DNA from: Argentina anserina | Lineage: Eukaryota > Streptophyta > Magnoliopsida > Rosales > Rosaceae | Reading direction: 5' to 3' | Length of the DNA: 64,000 bases | NCBI RefSeq assembly: GCF_933775445.1 | Contig: NC_065872.1 | Coordinates: 19,902,001 to 19,966,000 of the forward strand | In this document: positions 12,200-24,245 of the stretch, piece by piece | Layout of the letters: every line of letters begins with the position of its first letter | Numbering within the stretch: the first letter of the stretch is position 1 | Notes under the pieces: model-generated | Databases searched by the model: none | The model's input: only the letters and a program-made list of their open reading frames with translations | Told to the model about the DNA's origin: nothing | Translations under genes and position numbers: made by a program

Positions 12200-13237
12200 A
12201 GTATGCATAGGGGCATTTATCTTCTCAGAGAACTCAGTAGGCAAGATATTAGAAGTTGAACAATGTAAGATAGTGCAGACAGTACGTAGGTCGATCAATT
12301 TTCAATAAAGTGCATGTAAAGGTCAAAATTAATCTTCTAGTGCATTCATAGAGGGTCTCAGAAGTGAAACAACTGGACATTTTTTATCATCAGCGATTAA
12401 ATATCATATCACTGTTGCAAATAGTACGTAACTGTCCTGACCATCCGTGGGATTCTGTATATTTAATAGTTATACATCCTATTTAACTAACCATCCATAT
12501 ATAGTTGTAAACATCAATATTGCTCCCTACTAAACTCCTATGAGACTAAAATCGATCTATTGTTTGAAATGATTAAGCAGGAAACCTGAAGCTATAAAAA
12601 TTGTTTTGCAGCAGTAAGCTATAGCAGGTAAATTCTATCATCTTTTGTTTTTTGCTAATGGAGCCGTAGTGACAAGAAGTTAAAAGCTATCATGCTATTA
12701 TACTTCTTTAGTTCTATGATAGACTGATATGATATGTTGAGGCTCTAATAGCAACTACACCTCCATTTCCTAACAGCTACTTGAAACCCGAGGCTCTTAT
12801 ATATAATTAACAAGGCTACAGATATTTTTACGCAGACCATGTTTTGAGACAAACTCGTTCTAATTCTCGACAATGCAGGAATGAAACTGTAAATAGAGCA
12901 GTGTTTGCTAAAAGTTATAAAACTCCTCAAGCTTTCTGACCGTTTTAGCGATATTCTATGATTTCTATCAGTGTTCCAGGCTTTGGAAACTTCAAGTGCT
13001 AGTATAATCATCTAAAATTTTCATTACGAAAACAACACGAAGCCATATTCAACCAGCCAAGGCATGTATCTTTATATCAGAACGAAAAGTAAAAAGAATT
13101 GTACAGTAGATAATACTTCAATCGTGATTGATATCGAAACTGGTGGTCAGTAAAATAATATAAACTAGAATTGAAATACCTGACGAGTCAAACAAGTGGC
13201 ATGTGAATCATGAACCAAAAGGACTTCAAACCTTAGG
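12200..13237. other. No gene recognised
   Basis: AT-rich DNA downstream of the OMA1-like pseudogene's stop. The segment 12,548-12,611 resembles 16,528-16,592 (both contain an atcnatctaytgtttgaa word and a gaarcctgaag-like word), so part is an old duplication of sequence in that locus. No convincing coding frame. Confidence 0.5.
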
Positions 13238-13532
13238 CTAATGTAGGACTACTTGGTTGCTGCTGATTCGGCTAGCTGTAGAGATTAATATTTTGAGGTA
13301 AGAGGAAGGTCCGGACACTGCACTTGTAGCTCTTACATCACGATAAATATCCAGTGCCTCTTTCATGACATTAGTCGCCAACATTTCTGTTCTTTTCTTT
13401 GTATAATCACTCAAAACAGAACCTCCACCATCGATTCTGGCCTTCTTCTCATGCACAATTAGAGCCACCCATGGATCGTAACCAGCAGAGGCCATCAATA
13501 TCATCCCAATGTGATCCGCATCCAATTGCGAC
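13238..13532 (-). pseudogene. OMA1-like pseudogene, last exon
   Basis: After an AG acceptor (13,533-13,534) it encodes SQLDADHIGMILMASAGYDP, corresponding to the conserved E/D-ADxIG zinc-ligand helix and ASAGYDP block of M48 peptidases, then a degraded linker, MKEALDIYRDV and a tail to the stop at 13,238. The ligand position reads D rather than E (LDAD versus the usual LEAD/MEAD). Confidence 0.85.
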
Positions 13533-13856
13533 CTAATCAAAAGGGACATGACCACGTATTTGAATAGTGAAAATAATAAATCCAAGTTGGTAATCACTCA
13601 AAACTGGGAGAAGAGTCGGAAGACATTGGAAGAGCATTATTATAAACACATCCAAGAGAACCTATATATAAAAAAATTTATGGGATGATCACAGTTCAAA
13701 GCTTAATGATTGACATTTTTATCATTGTTCATAAGCTTCTACTCATACATCAAACATATCAAATTTATAGAAATTATGTACCACCACCACAACGATTTCA
13801 TGTCTCGAGTGCATCAATGAGAAGGGAACATAATATTTTTTTAAAGATTTCCAGGC

Positions 13857-15426
13857 TGATGAATGCTCGATTACTCAACATCAATATTTAACCCTGTAAG
13901 CATCGTTAGTAGTATAAAGCAAGAGGGTATCATTCACAAACCGGGGATCCAGCCAGGGCTTAGGATCACATCAATTAACACGAATTCATAAAGATAATAA
14001 AATATTTGATATATATGATTGGATTGAGATATAAAAACAGTAAATAAAACCTAAACTAATATATACATGTGATCAACCAACCAACACATAAACAATCACC
14101 AAAACAATTCATACAAAGCTAACGAATATCAAGTTCTAGTTCTCCTTTAAGAATCATGCCGACACACTATCATGAATAACTAAGGTTGGATCATGCAATT
14201 AGGGTCCTAAGCAGTAACCTAAACACATAGACACTTAACACATTCGATTCATTCCAAGCGGTTCTAATCGAAATCTAACATACTTATCCTACCATGTAAT
14301 TCCAAAGCCACGCATATTGAATTCATTAAGTATGTCACATACTTAACCCCCAATCATGCAATTTCGAAAATCACATAGAAAAGATAAACATATTCATGGC
14401 ATAAGTCATAAATCCAACAACCTAAATATCATGCTACAAGCGTATACATAACATAAAGATACTTTCGAAATCACACAAGAATAGATCACGGCAGAAACCA
14501 AAATCATAGAACTAAAAACCTAAAATCGCAACTTTATATAATTTGAAACAAGTAACTATCTCATAGACAAAATCGAAACAAGTTTACTCTACACAAATCG
14601 CATGCTCATCCAAGAACAAGAAAAACCAAAAACCCGAAATAGACATAGAGAGAATCATGGTTACACTTTATAAATCAAGCGATCTCACAAAGTATAGCCG
14701 TGGCTTCTAGGGGAATGGAACCTCGTCACAAGCGTGCTTCGAAGCTATAGATTGGTGAGGAATGATGGAATCGGTTTTAGGATTTCCTGGAAGGGTGAAA
14801 GATGAATTCGGCAGAGCTAGGCTTGTGTTTGTGTGTAAGGTTGATGATGATCTGAATGGGGAGGCCGAGCCTCTATATATAGGAGTTTAGGAAGCCATCT
14901 TGCCGTCCCATAAGGAGATAGAAACCAATTGGAAAACTGAAATCTTCTTTGTTATGGATTTTGATTCATGTACTCCATATCCAACTTGATGTAGGAAACC
15001 AAGTCCAATAGGGAGATCACTTAAGGGCTGCACGGCATCATCTCTTGGTCCAACTAGGAATACTAGGTCGGCCTCTTCTTCTCCTTCTTCAACTCGGATA
15101 TGATTTCCTTGTTCAACTAGGAACGCATCTCGACATCTCTTCTTCCTTAACAAATATGATTTGTCTTTCCTGAAAAAAATTCGACGATTAAGGAATAGGA
15201 AATAATGAAAATAGGAAAGTAGAATCATAGTCGAGTAAGGAATCCTAGCTCAATAAGGAGTTCTAACACTTAGCACAATTTCATCATCAATTCATCTAAA
15301 TTCGAAATAGCTCTCCTTAGAATATAGAAATGACAAATATGAACCTAAAACAACTAAATAAGAAGTAACAAAGCATAAGAATAGGGCATATATACATTAA
15401 GAACGTCACACTTTGTGCTCCTATCA
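13857..15426 (-). mobile_element. Solo Athila LTR
   Basis: 1,570 bp, reverse-complement match to the Athila LTRs at 1,019 and 10,248, complete from TGATAGGAGC to CATTCATCA. Flanked by a perfect 5-bp TSD caggc (13,852-13,856 and 15,427-15,431). No internal region, so it arose by LTR-LTR recombination. It lies in an intron of the OMA1-like pseudogene. Confidence 0.95.
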
Positions 15427-15605
15427 CAGGCCAAGGGCTGTGGCACAATTCTAAATATCCAATAAGTATCATGCAATTGTTGTTACTTATAGAAAAGTAT
15501 ATCCAATGATCAGCGAGATATTGTATGTTCAATTGGTCATACATCATATTATCAACTACGTATCTTATGTAGTAATGATTCTTATTTCAAATGCTTAGAA
15601 CATCT

Positions 15606-16516
15606 TGTAGAACGAGAATCTGAAAACAAATAAGAGTGCAGACACGTGTACAAATAAAATGTAATTTATTGATAATCAAGCGCGGGGTTACAATGTTTGT
15701 GAACTCCTCTGATTCTATCTCCTTATGTAACTTGGCTCAAGGGTGACGTGCACTTGATCTTGAGAATTTGAGTTTGATTTGGATTTGGATTTGATGAAGA
15801 ACGATCGATTTGGTGGCTTGATGATTCTTCGTGGACTTGAGTTTGGATTTGGATTTGATGAAGAACGAGCGATTGGTAGCTTGATGATTCTTCGTGGACT
15901 TGAGTTTGGATTTGGATTTGATGAAGAACGAGCGATTTAGTAACTTGATGATTCTTCGTGGACTTGAGTTTGGATTTGGATTTAATGAAGAACAAGCGAT
16001 TTGGTAGCTTGATGATTCTTCGTGGACTTGGGAGACTTCGAGATTTCTCGAGAGTGATCTTGCTCAAGTGATTTTCTCTCTTCTTCCCCAATGTAAAAAA
16101 TCCTCCCTCTCTTTATGTTAGAAGGGGTATTTATAGTGTCAAGGCTTCTATTTTATAGAATATTTTAATGACACTAAAATAATAATATTTCTTTAATTGT
16201 ATAATTAAATCCATATGTATTTTCTGATTAATTTAAAATTAGTTATGAGAAAAACTAAATTAAAACAGATTCAAATAATTGATTTAATTATAACCGTAAA
16301 GAATTTTATTAATTTAATCAAATATCCGATTACCATTTCGATCGTCAATGACATTCAATTTCCAATTAAAGTCGAATCACGTAGCTTCGATTACGATCAT
16401 CGGTTTATGTACTGACTTTGTTTACTTTTGGGCAATGTGTGCAATTTTGTCAGGTTGTTGGTCGATTTAATCATTTAATGAAGATGGTTTACTTCATTAA
16501 ATTTCTTGTGTCTACA
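15606..16516 (-). mobile_element. Solo Copia-type LTR
   Basis: 911 bp. On the minus strand it starts TGTAGACACAAG and ends CGTTCTACA, with near-identical flanks catct (15,601-15,605) and catat (16,517-16,521) as TSD. A TATA-like tatttatagtg lies at 16,129-16,139. It contains the four-unit minisatellite listed separately. Assignment to Copia rests on general LTR appearance only. Confidence 0.75.
15766..16024 (-). repeat. Four tandem units of about 64 bp
   Basis: Repeat of tttggatttggatttgatga followed by a gcttgatgattcttcgtgg word, four times with a few substitutions and small indels, the first unit most degenerate. It lies inside the solo LTR, downstream of its promoter in LTR orientation. 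It gives a repetitive 122-codon frame that is not a real gene. Confidence 0.85.
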
Positions 16517-16953
16517 CATATGAATAATATCAATCTACTGTTTGAATTGATTAACTAGGGAATCTGAAGTTGTAAAAGCTGTTTTTCGTAGATTCCAGAA
16601 ACTGAGGTAAACCCCTAGCTCAGTTCGGAGGGAAAGGAGCAGTGATCAAAAGCTACTAAATTGAGCAGCTAGCTACTATAGTTACACATACATAGCCGTT
16701 GTTCTTTATACACACTTTGATTTAACCTAGTTAGTTGCTTCTATATGTTGTAAGACATAATCATTCTTCGATTGCTCAAAACAATGCAGCAAACTATAAT
16801 CAATAAAAGTGTTTGGCCAAAGGCTATACCTTCAAGTCCAAGCATACCAATCCAAACACCTCACTACAAGTTGAAAAGTAACCGACAGTAAGAAGAGATG
16901 GACTCTTACATTATAGACCTTAAGTAGTAAGTACATGATCAGCAGTAACATAC

Positions 16954-17122
16954 CTCTGGTGGGAAGGCACGACCATTAAGTAGGTGGACAAGACAGTTGC
17001 GAAATATGGGATAATTCCAAGGGGAACAAACTGATAAAGAACCAGTTGCAGTAAAGCCCGGAAAGAAAACAGGAGGATATCTCTGGCAATTTCATAATAC
17101 AATCGAGCAACAATATGCCAAC
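16954..17122 (-). pseudogene. OMA1-like pseudogene, middle exon
   Basis: Acceptor AG at 17,123-17,124, donor GT at 16,952-16,953. Translates to WHIVARLYYEIARD, then LVLYQFVPLGI and VVPSHQR. This is the second half of the catalytic helix region (family VGHxVAR) and the hydrophobic stretch after it. Reading GGH.VAR at the start needs one extra base, so a deletion broke the frame. The last codon is split (AG/G), matching the next exon. Confidence 0.8.
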
Positions 17123-17212
17123 CTACAAGACAGAGGACAAGTTTCAGCATCTTCCAACAACATAAAAATTGCTCTTTTGATTACTCATTATACTACAACA
17201 TTCCTTCATTAC

Positions 17213-17239
17213 CTGACAAGCAATTTCCACAGCTATCTC
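17213..17239 (-). pseudogene. OMA1-like pseudogene, rest of split exon
   Basis: Minus-strand gagatagctgtggaaattgc... continues the TDAEI frame as EIAVEIACQ and ends at a GT donor (17,211-17,212). Its first five bases (plus-strand 17,235-17,239, atctc) duplicate 27,025-27,029. In active relatives this place carries HE of the zinc motif; here it is CQ. Confidence 0.8.
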
Positions 17240-19511
17240 TATAACGACCCTAAAGTTTCGAGTATAAAAACTCAAAATTTCAAGTCGTTAAACACCAAAA
17301 CAATCTCAACGAATCGAAATCATTTTAAATGCACAGCGAATCATCACTGAGTTCTCAATACAATTCAGAAAAACCAATTATTACAAACCAAATTTATAAT
17401 TCAGCATTACATAAAATGGGAATGTAATAATCCTCACAATCTCTCACAAAACTCACCAATAAGTCCTCACAAATTCTCACACACAATTCTGAAATGAAAA
17501 CCACACCACAAGCAGGATAATAAATAACTTCGAGACTCCGGAGTCGTATCTCAATCTCCACTAGTCAACACCTGCAGAATTATCCCCTACACCATCGAAT
17601 TGGTGCACCAGGATTGTAAACACAAATCCGGTAAGCTTATAGCACGTATGAGTAAAATGAAAATATAATTCGCATATCAATATATACGAAAAAATCACAA
17701 ATCAACAAATATAAATGCCCTCATGAGTCAATGGATGGCCCATCTGGTTATCCCAAAAATATATGAAATGAAAGTGCTCATGAGAAATTGGGCAACCCTT
17801 CTGGTTACCCAAAAACATTTATAATACGGGTACTAATGAACGCTGGTACACATCTGTTACCCCTCACGTAGTACACCACCGATATTGGGTAACCACCCCC
17901 TACCCAACATCCAAAACAATATGAGTATTCATGACCCGATAACCACCTGTTACCTCACATGCAGTACTCCGGCAGACAGACTAGAGCTCTAACTGTATCG
18001 TAACTTTCGCCCGGCCAAAGGCTAGGTTCCGACTTGCCAAACACGTACAATAATCTCACATCATATTGTACAAAATTCAAGTCCGAAGACAAATCAACAT
18101 TATAACAATTTCCATGTTAAAATCACGTACAATAATCACACCTCATATTGTACAAATCAAAACCACGTGTTTTATATATAATCTCGTCATCAAAATGACA
18201 TCATCACGATAAAATCATAATAGTATATTATATAGCAAACTATATATATTTGTACTTATTTACCATTTATACAATATACATATATAATCCACTATATACT
18301 ATACATGTCATATTTCATAAACACGTCCGAAGACAAAACTTTTTTAACAACCACCATGTTAATATTATGTACAATAATCACACCTCATATTGTACGAATT
18401 AAATCACATGCTCAATATATAATTCTCGTCATCGAAATGACCAATTCCAATGAATTCATAACAGTATATAATATAGCGAACGATATATATATATGTACTT
18501 ATTACCATTTATACAATATATATATATATATATATAATCTATTATATCTATACGTGTCATAATTCAATATTAAAAGCTCTTGCAAAAATCTTGAATCTCC
18601 GCAAGGGTAGATTCGTAAATATGTGAGATTTTACTCACCTTATCAACTCGGGCGTAATTCCACAATTTCCGAAGAGAGTCCCTTTCCTTGATTTATCGAT
18701 CACCTTGAAAAGATAAGAAAAGAATTTAGAAACGTTTCGTAAACCTTTAAATGCCGAAACAGTAATAATCGGTTACTGTTAAGCAATTTCCGGTTTTACG
18801 AATTTACTGTTCACTGAGTACTATTGATTGTGTACTATTCACATTTACTATTCACGTATTACTGTACAAATACACATCCAATACGCATCTTTGTACGAGT
18901 ACATACTGTCTACGTATTTCTGTACGTATAAATATTATTCAAATGTACGTACTGTCTCTGTAAATATTAATTACCGAATTACCCTTCCAAAATTACTTTT
19001 TACCTTTACTAAAATTAATTTACATTTACCGTACGTAAATAAAATTTACATTTACCGTACGTAAATCACATTTTTACATTTACCGTACGTAAAAGAGAGA
19101 GAAGAGATAAAGAAAAGAGGGAGGCGGAGAGAATGAGGAGAGAGAGAGAGTTTCAATTTTGGAAACCCTAACTGATAAAAATCTCTTTATATACTAGTTT
19201 CCAAAATCGGAAACAACTTCTATCGTTAATAACTTTTACGTACAACTTCTGATTAGAACGTGTCACATATCCACGAACTCGTATTGACGAGCCCTACAAC
19301 TTTCGTGAAGGAAGTTTTCGCAACCGAGCGACGGAATAAAAGTCGATATATACGTTGCGGAAAAGTAACGTCTTTCTAATTTAAACGTTCCGAGAGCGTT
19401 TCCGTTTCCGTTTTGTAAGGTCGCAACCAATCAAATTCTTTTTAATTAAATTTCACAACTTGAAAGAATTCAAATCAAACTAAATATTATTTGAATTTTA
19501 GGGTTATTACA
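17240..19511 (-). repeat. Chromovirus 3' LTR (2,272 bp)
   Basis: Ends in ggttattaca at 19,511. The other end reads TATAACG instead of TGTAACG, a point change in the terminal TG. Compared with the other LTR it has about 160 bp extra near 17,597-17,760 and lacks about 690 bp of GC-rich sequence at about 19,093. Three tandem tacatttaccgtacgtaaa units lie at 19,020-19,092. Confidence 0.93.
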
Positions 19512-19526
19512 ATCTACCCCCCTTAA
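19512..19526 (-). promoter_or_regulatory. Polypurine tract of chromovirus
   Basis: Minus-strand ttaaggggggtagat directly precedes the 3' LTR start, the position that primes plus-strand DNA synthesis. Confidence 0.8.
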
Positions 19527-19551
19527 AGGAATTTCGTCCCGAAATTCAAAC

Positions 19552-20085
19552 TCACTCTACAAACAACTGTGGGTATTTGGTCATCATGTCCGACTCTAGC
19601 TCCTAAGATGCATCACCCACATCGTGGTAACTGCACAATACCTTGACTAGCTCAACTTCTTTCCTCCGAAGCTTCTTTGTGGATCTATCCAGAATACGAA
19701 CCGGCTCAACAACAAATGTGGCATTTTCCTTCACTTCAATGGTGCTATGATCGATCACATGTGACTCATCTGGTACATACTTCCTCAGCATGGAAATGTG
19801 GAAAACGTTGTGAACGCCGGACATGCTAGTAGGCAAGGCTAGTCGGTATGCTAGTTCGCCCACCTTCTCAAGTATCTCAAAGGGCCCAACGTACCTCGGA
19901 GCCAACTTTCCCTTCTTGCCAAATCTCACTACACCCCTCATAGGTGAAACTTTCAAAAACACGTGATCACCGATCTCAAATTCCACATGTCTCCTCTTCA
20001 AGTCTGCATAGCTCTTCTGCCTACTCTGGGCGGTCCGGATTCTATCCCGTATGATCGAGATCTTCTCCGTGGTTTCCTGAACCAC
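19552..20085 (-). pseudogene. Chromovirus integrase C-terminus and chromodomain-like tail
   Basis: Continues the integrase frame after a TAG at 20,085. Blocks LKRRHVEFEIGDHVFLKVSP, GPFEIL and VFHISMLRKY form the integrase C-terminal domain. PVRILDRSTKKLRRKEV and VLCSYHDVGDA resemble the chromodomain-like end of Tekay/Del elements, proposed to guide integration to chromatin. A TAG at 19,603-19,605 falls where the family has Trp (WELE), after which ELESDMMTKYPQLF continues to a TGA at 19,552. Confidence 0.88.
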
Positions 20086-21909
20086 CTATGGACCCATCAG
20101 TGCCTCATCACCAACTTCGGCCCAACAGATCGGTGATCGACATGGTCTACCATAAAGAGCCTCATAAGGTGCCATGCCAATACTAGAATGGTAGCTGTTG
20201 TTGTAGGCAAACTCAATCAATCTCAAATGATCTTCCCATCTACCCTTGAAATCCAGCACACATGCTCTCAACATGTCTTCCATCACCTGATTCACCCTTT
20301 CCGTCTGTCCATCCGTCTGAGGGTGAAAAGCTGTACTCATATCCAAGGTAGTGCCCATTGCCTTCTGCAAACCACCCCAGAACTTCGATGTGAAACGTGC
20401 ATCTCGATCAGAAACAATAGAAACTGGAGCTCCATGAAGTCTCACTACCTCATCCACATATAGTTTCCCTAGCACGTCCACTGAGTACTTCATCGACACT
20501 AGAAGAAAATGTGCCGACTTCGTCAACCGATCGACAATCACCCATATGGCATCATGACCCTTCTTCGATCTAGGCAATCCAGTCACAAAATCAATAGATA
20601 TCTGCTCCCACTTCCAAAGAGGAATAGTCAGTGGTTTCAACATGCCAGCTGGTCGTTGATGTTCTGCTTTCACTTGCTGACACGTAAGGCACTTCGATAC
20701 AAACTCTGCTACATCTTTCTTCATACCGTTCCACCAGAATTGCCTGCATAGGTCCTTATACATCTTGGTGTTCCCTGGAGGAACGGTATAACGTGATCGA
20801 TGTGCCGTATGAAGGACCTCCTCCCGAAGATCATCACAATCTGGGACACACAATCTTGTCCCAAACCTCAACCCTCCATTGGGTCCAACTCTCCACTCAG
20901 AAGGGCACTCATCAAGCGTATCAACTACGAGATCTGCCAACTTAGCTTGTGAGAGTCTATCCCGCGCCTGACCTTGTATGATCCTCGTGATCAATGTGGG
21001 TTGCACCGTGACACTACCAAGAAAGACCCTTGGTTCTCCTCCCGATGGTACCAAATCAAACTCCGATGCAGTTTTGAGCATGAACCATTCCTGGACCATA
21101 AGTGAAGCCACCACAGCTCTCGGTTTCCTGCTCAATGCATCGGCCACCACATTTGCCTTCCCCGGGTGGTACTCTAATGTGAAGTCATAGTCCTTGAGGA
21201 GTTCCATCCATCTCCTCTGCCTCATATTCAGCTCCTTCTGTGAGAACAAGTACTTCAAACTCTTATGATCTGAAAAGAGTTGAAACTTCTCACCATACAA
21301 GTAATGTCTCCAAATCTTCAGGGCAAACACAAGTGCCGCAAGCTCTAGGTCATGTGTAGGGTAATTCTTTTCATGAATCTTCAACTGTCTCGAGCCATAA
21401 GCAACAACTCTTCCATGCTGCATCAACACACAACCCAAACCTTGGAGTGAAGCATCACTGTAAATGACATAGCCACCACCACTTGAAGGAATCGTCAACA
21501 CTGGAGATATGGTCAGACTGGTCTTTAGTTTGTTGAATGCTTCCTCACATGCATCCGTCCACACGAACGGAGTATCTTTCTTGGTCAACTTGGTCAATGA
21601 AGATGCAATACTAGAAAACCCCTCGATAAACCTCCTGTAGTAACCTGCCAAACTGAGGAAACTACGAATCTCTGTAGGGTTCTTTGGACGACTCCAATTC
21701 TTTACTGCCTCTACCTTTGACGGGTCCACTAATACTCCATCTTTTGAGACAACATGACCAAGGAATTTGACCTCTTCTTTCCAGAACTCACACTTCTCTA
21801 GCTTGGCATACAATCTCGCCTCCTTCAAGGTCTGCAACACTGTTCTCAGATGCACGACATGTTCTTCTTGTATCTTGGAGTATATCAGAATGTCATCCAC
21901 AAACACCAC
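20086..21909 (-). pseudogene. Chromovirus RT (part), RNase H and integrase
   Basis: 607-codon frame. It opens with the RT catalytic block [10 protein letters not shown], then [13 protein letters not shown]. RNase H shows [36 protein letters not shown] and ADALSRK. Integrase has a HHCC-type zinc region ([10 protein letters not shown]... CLTCQQVK) and the D,D-35-E core: D in [11 protein letters not shown] in [10 protein letters not shown] in DGQTERVNQ. The beginning of RT lies in another frame (21,885-22,586) because of a small deletion near 21,915. Confidence 0.95.
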
Positions 21910-22586
21910 GACAAACTCACCAAGTATGGGCTAAATACTTGGTTCATCAAACTCATAAAGACAGCTGGTGCATTCGTTAGACCAAATGGCATGACAACAA
22001 ACTCATAATGTCCATACCGGGTCCTGAAGGCTGTCTTCGATATATCTTCTTCCTTCACCCTGAGCTGATGATAACCGGATCTCAAGTCAATCTTAGAGAA
22101 CACCGTAGCACCTTTGAGTTGATCGAACAAGTCATCAATCCTAGGTAAGGGGTACATATTCTTGATGGTCACCTTGTTCAGTTCCCTGTAGTCCACACAC
22201 AACCGCAGAGAACCATCTTTCTTTTTCACAAACAAAACCGGTGCTCCCCAAGGTGAAACAATAGGTCGAATGAACCCTTGCTCCAATAGCTCATTGATCT
22301 GCACCTTCAATTCCTTAAGTTCGTTTTTCCCCATTCTATAGGGCGCCTTTGACACAGGTGCCGTACCAGGTACTACATCAATGCAGAAATCAACTACCCT
22401 TCGAGGAGGTAGCCCTGGTATCTCTTGGAACACCTGACTAAACTCAGATACTACCACCATGTCTGCAATAGTTTCCTTCTGATCCACCGACTCCACATGT
22501 GCCAGAACTCCTGATCTCATGGCATTATCTGACTTGAGGCAACGATAACGAAACACTGGCTCCCCAGGTCTATGAAAGGACACCAC
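21885..22586 (-). pseudogene. Chromovirus reverse transcriptase, first half
   Basis: Encodes the pol linker (FQEIPGLPP, the canonical lead into Gypsy RT), then [22 protein letters not shown] and [12 protein letters not shown]. After FSPYL the frame shifts (ttggtgag lacks bases) into the catalytic FVDD block of the next piece. The upstream end overlaps gag-protease at another shift near 22,580. Confidence 0.95.
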
Positions 22587-23958
22587 ATGTCAAAACAAGC
22601 AATCACTGCATGCTGCGACCTCAGCCAATCAATCCCCAAGATCACATCATAGGTGTGATCCGGAATCACAATCAACGAAGCAGAGAACTCTCTACTCCCA
22701 ATCACAATCGGATAAGCTTTGCAGATTGTCTCTAACTCAAGTGACACTCCAAGGGGCGAAGTGACACATAAGGCATTCCCAAGAGATGTAGGAATCAATC
22801 CTAGCATCTCTACTACTGATCTAGCAATAAATGAATGCGATGCTCCTGTATCAAATAGTACTCTAGCAAGGTAGTCAAAAAGTGATAATGTACCTTCCAC
22901 CCCTGTGTCTAGCTGACCCACTGCGAACACTCTAGCTTGGCCCACTGGTAGCTGTCTCTGCGGCCGTTCCTGTCTACCCTGAAGAGGTCGGATACAATCT
23001 CGAGCTATGTGTCCCACTTGCCCGCACCAGTGGCAGCCTGCTCTCTTCGGTTTCGGACATGCTGAGGCGTAATGTCCCATCTCGTTGCAGCCATAACACC
23101 TCACCGCTGCCAATGGTCTGACTGGTGCAGCCCTGATAGCTAGGGGTGTTGCCCTTGCCGGAACCTGATAGTGGGGTCTTGGCCTCTTCCATGACCTACC
23201 CGTCGGCCCTGAGTGCTCGCTGCCTGAACAGATTGCCTTGCCTTTTCCCTTTGCATCCCTACTCCCCACATCTCCTGCTCGAATATTATTTGCCTGTTCC
23301 AAGCTCATGGCACTTCCAAATATCAACTCCTTTGTAGTCAGACAAAGCACTAATATCATGGTCATGTACTCATGTTTCATCCCTCGTAGATATTTCTGAG
23401 CTAAAGAGGTCGCACCCATAGGCCTGACATACCGGTACAGCTGCGTAAAACGAGCCTCATACTCTCTAACAGTCATGTCTCCCTGTACCAGAGCCAGAAA
23501 CGCAAGCTCTAAGTTCTCCTGTACTGAGGTTGGAAAGTACTTCTCTCGGAAAATGGTAGTGAAACCTCTCCATGTGAATGTAGACACATCCACTGTCTGT
23601 CTTATGCTCTTCAACCAGTCGAGAGCATCACCTTTTAGAAAGAATGTAGCTATCTTTCTCTTCTCAATCTCTGTGCACTCTATCATCTCAAATAAGTCTC
23701 CATACCCTCGATCCAATGGTCAGCTACCATATGATCTAGTCCTCCATGAAAGGTCGGTGCTGACAGTGCACTAATATCCTTGATCAGCTTCAACACTCGA
23801 CCGTCATCTCTAACCGCAATAGCTGGCTCAACCTGCTCTTCCTGTGGAGCAGCCTCCTCATAAAGGTTCTCCACGTTGCGGACTCGGCCTGCGGCCCTAC
23901 CTCGACCTCGGCCTCTCGCCCGTCTTCGGCCCTATCCTCGGTCCTTATTTGAGTTCAT
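22517..23958 (-). pseudogene. gag: Chromovirus gag-protease
   Basis: ATG at 23,956-23,958 follows the leader; an arginine/glycine-rich N-terminus has a stop near 23,933. The capsid domain includes FHGGLDHMVADHWI (first frame) and, after a frameshift near 23,700, FFLKGDALDWLKS and FREKYFP. Two CX2CX4HX4C knuckles are clear: CYGCNEMGHYASAC and CHWCGQVGHIARDC. The protease active site reads VLFDTGASHSF and looks intact; VILGIDWL is its flap-side block. The frame then breaks near 22,580. Confidence 0.92.
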
Positions 23959-24231
23959 CACCTTCAGACAATGAAACACTTAGTCAAAACTTGTGAAGTC
24001 TCGAATTCAATCAAAACATATTCAATAGATATCAACATGAAATTTCAAAATGAGATGAATCATCGAAGTATCATCACAATACTCCCTAGAGGACCAAACC
24101 ATAAGGTATGGCTCCTAATCACTCTCGCGTACCCGACGACATATCAATACCGAGAAGCATGTGATGGGTGCCCCCCTGTAGTCAGATCATGTCTCCCGGA
24201 TGATATTGATAATCGCCAAAAACGCACTTAG

Positions 24232-24243
24232 GCTCTGATACCA
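24232..24243 (-). promoter_or_regulatory. Primer binding site, initiator tRNA-Met
   Basis: Minus-strand TGGTATCAGAGC, the standard initiator-tRNA-Met primer site, two bases inside the right-hand LTR (24,246). Confidence 0.95.
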
Positions 24244-24245
24244 AC

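Noticed and set aside
15723..16091. 122-codon frame with repeated residues
   Set aside because: Created by the 64-bp minisatellite inside a solo LTR.
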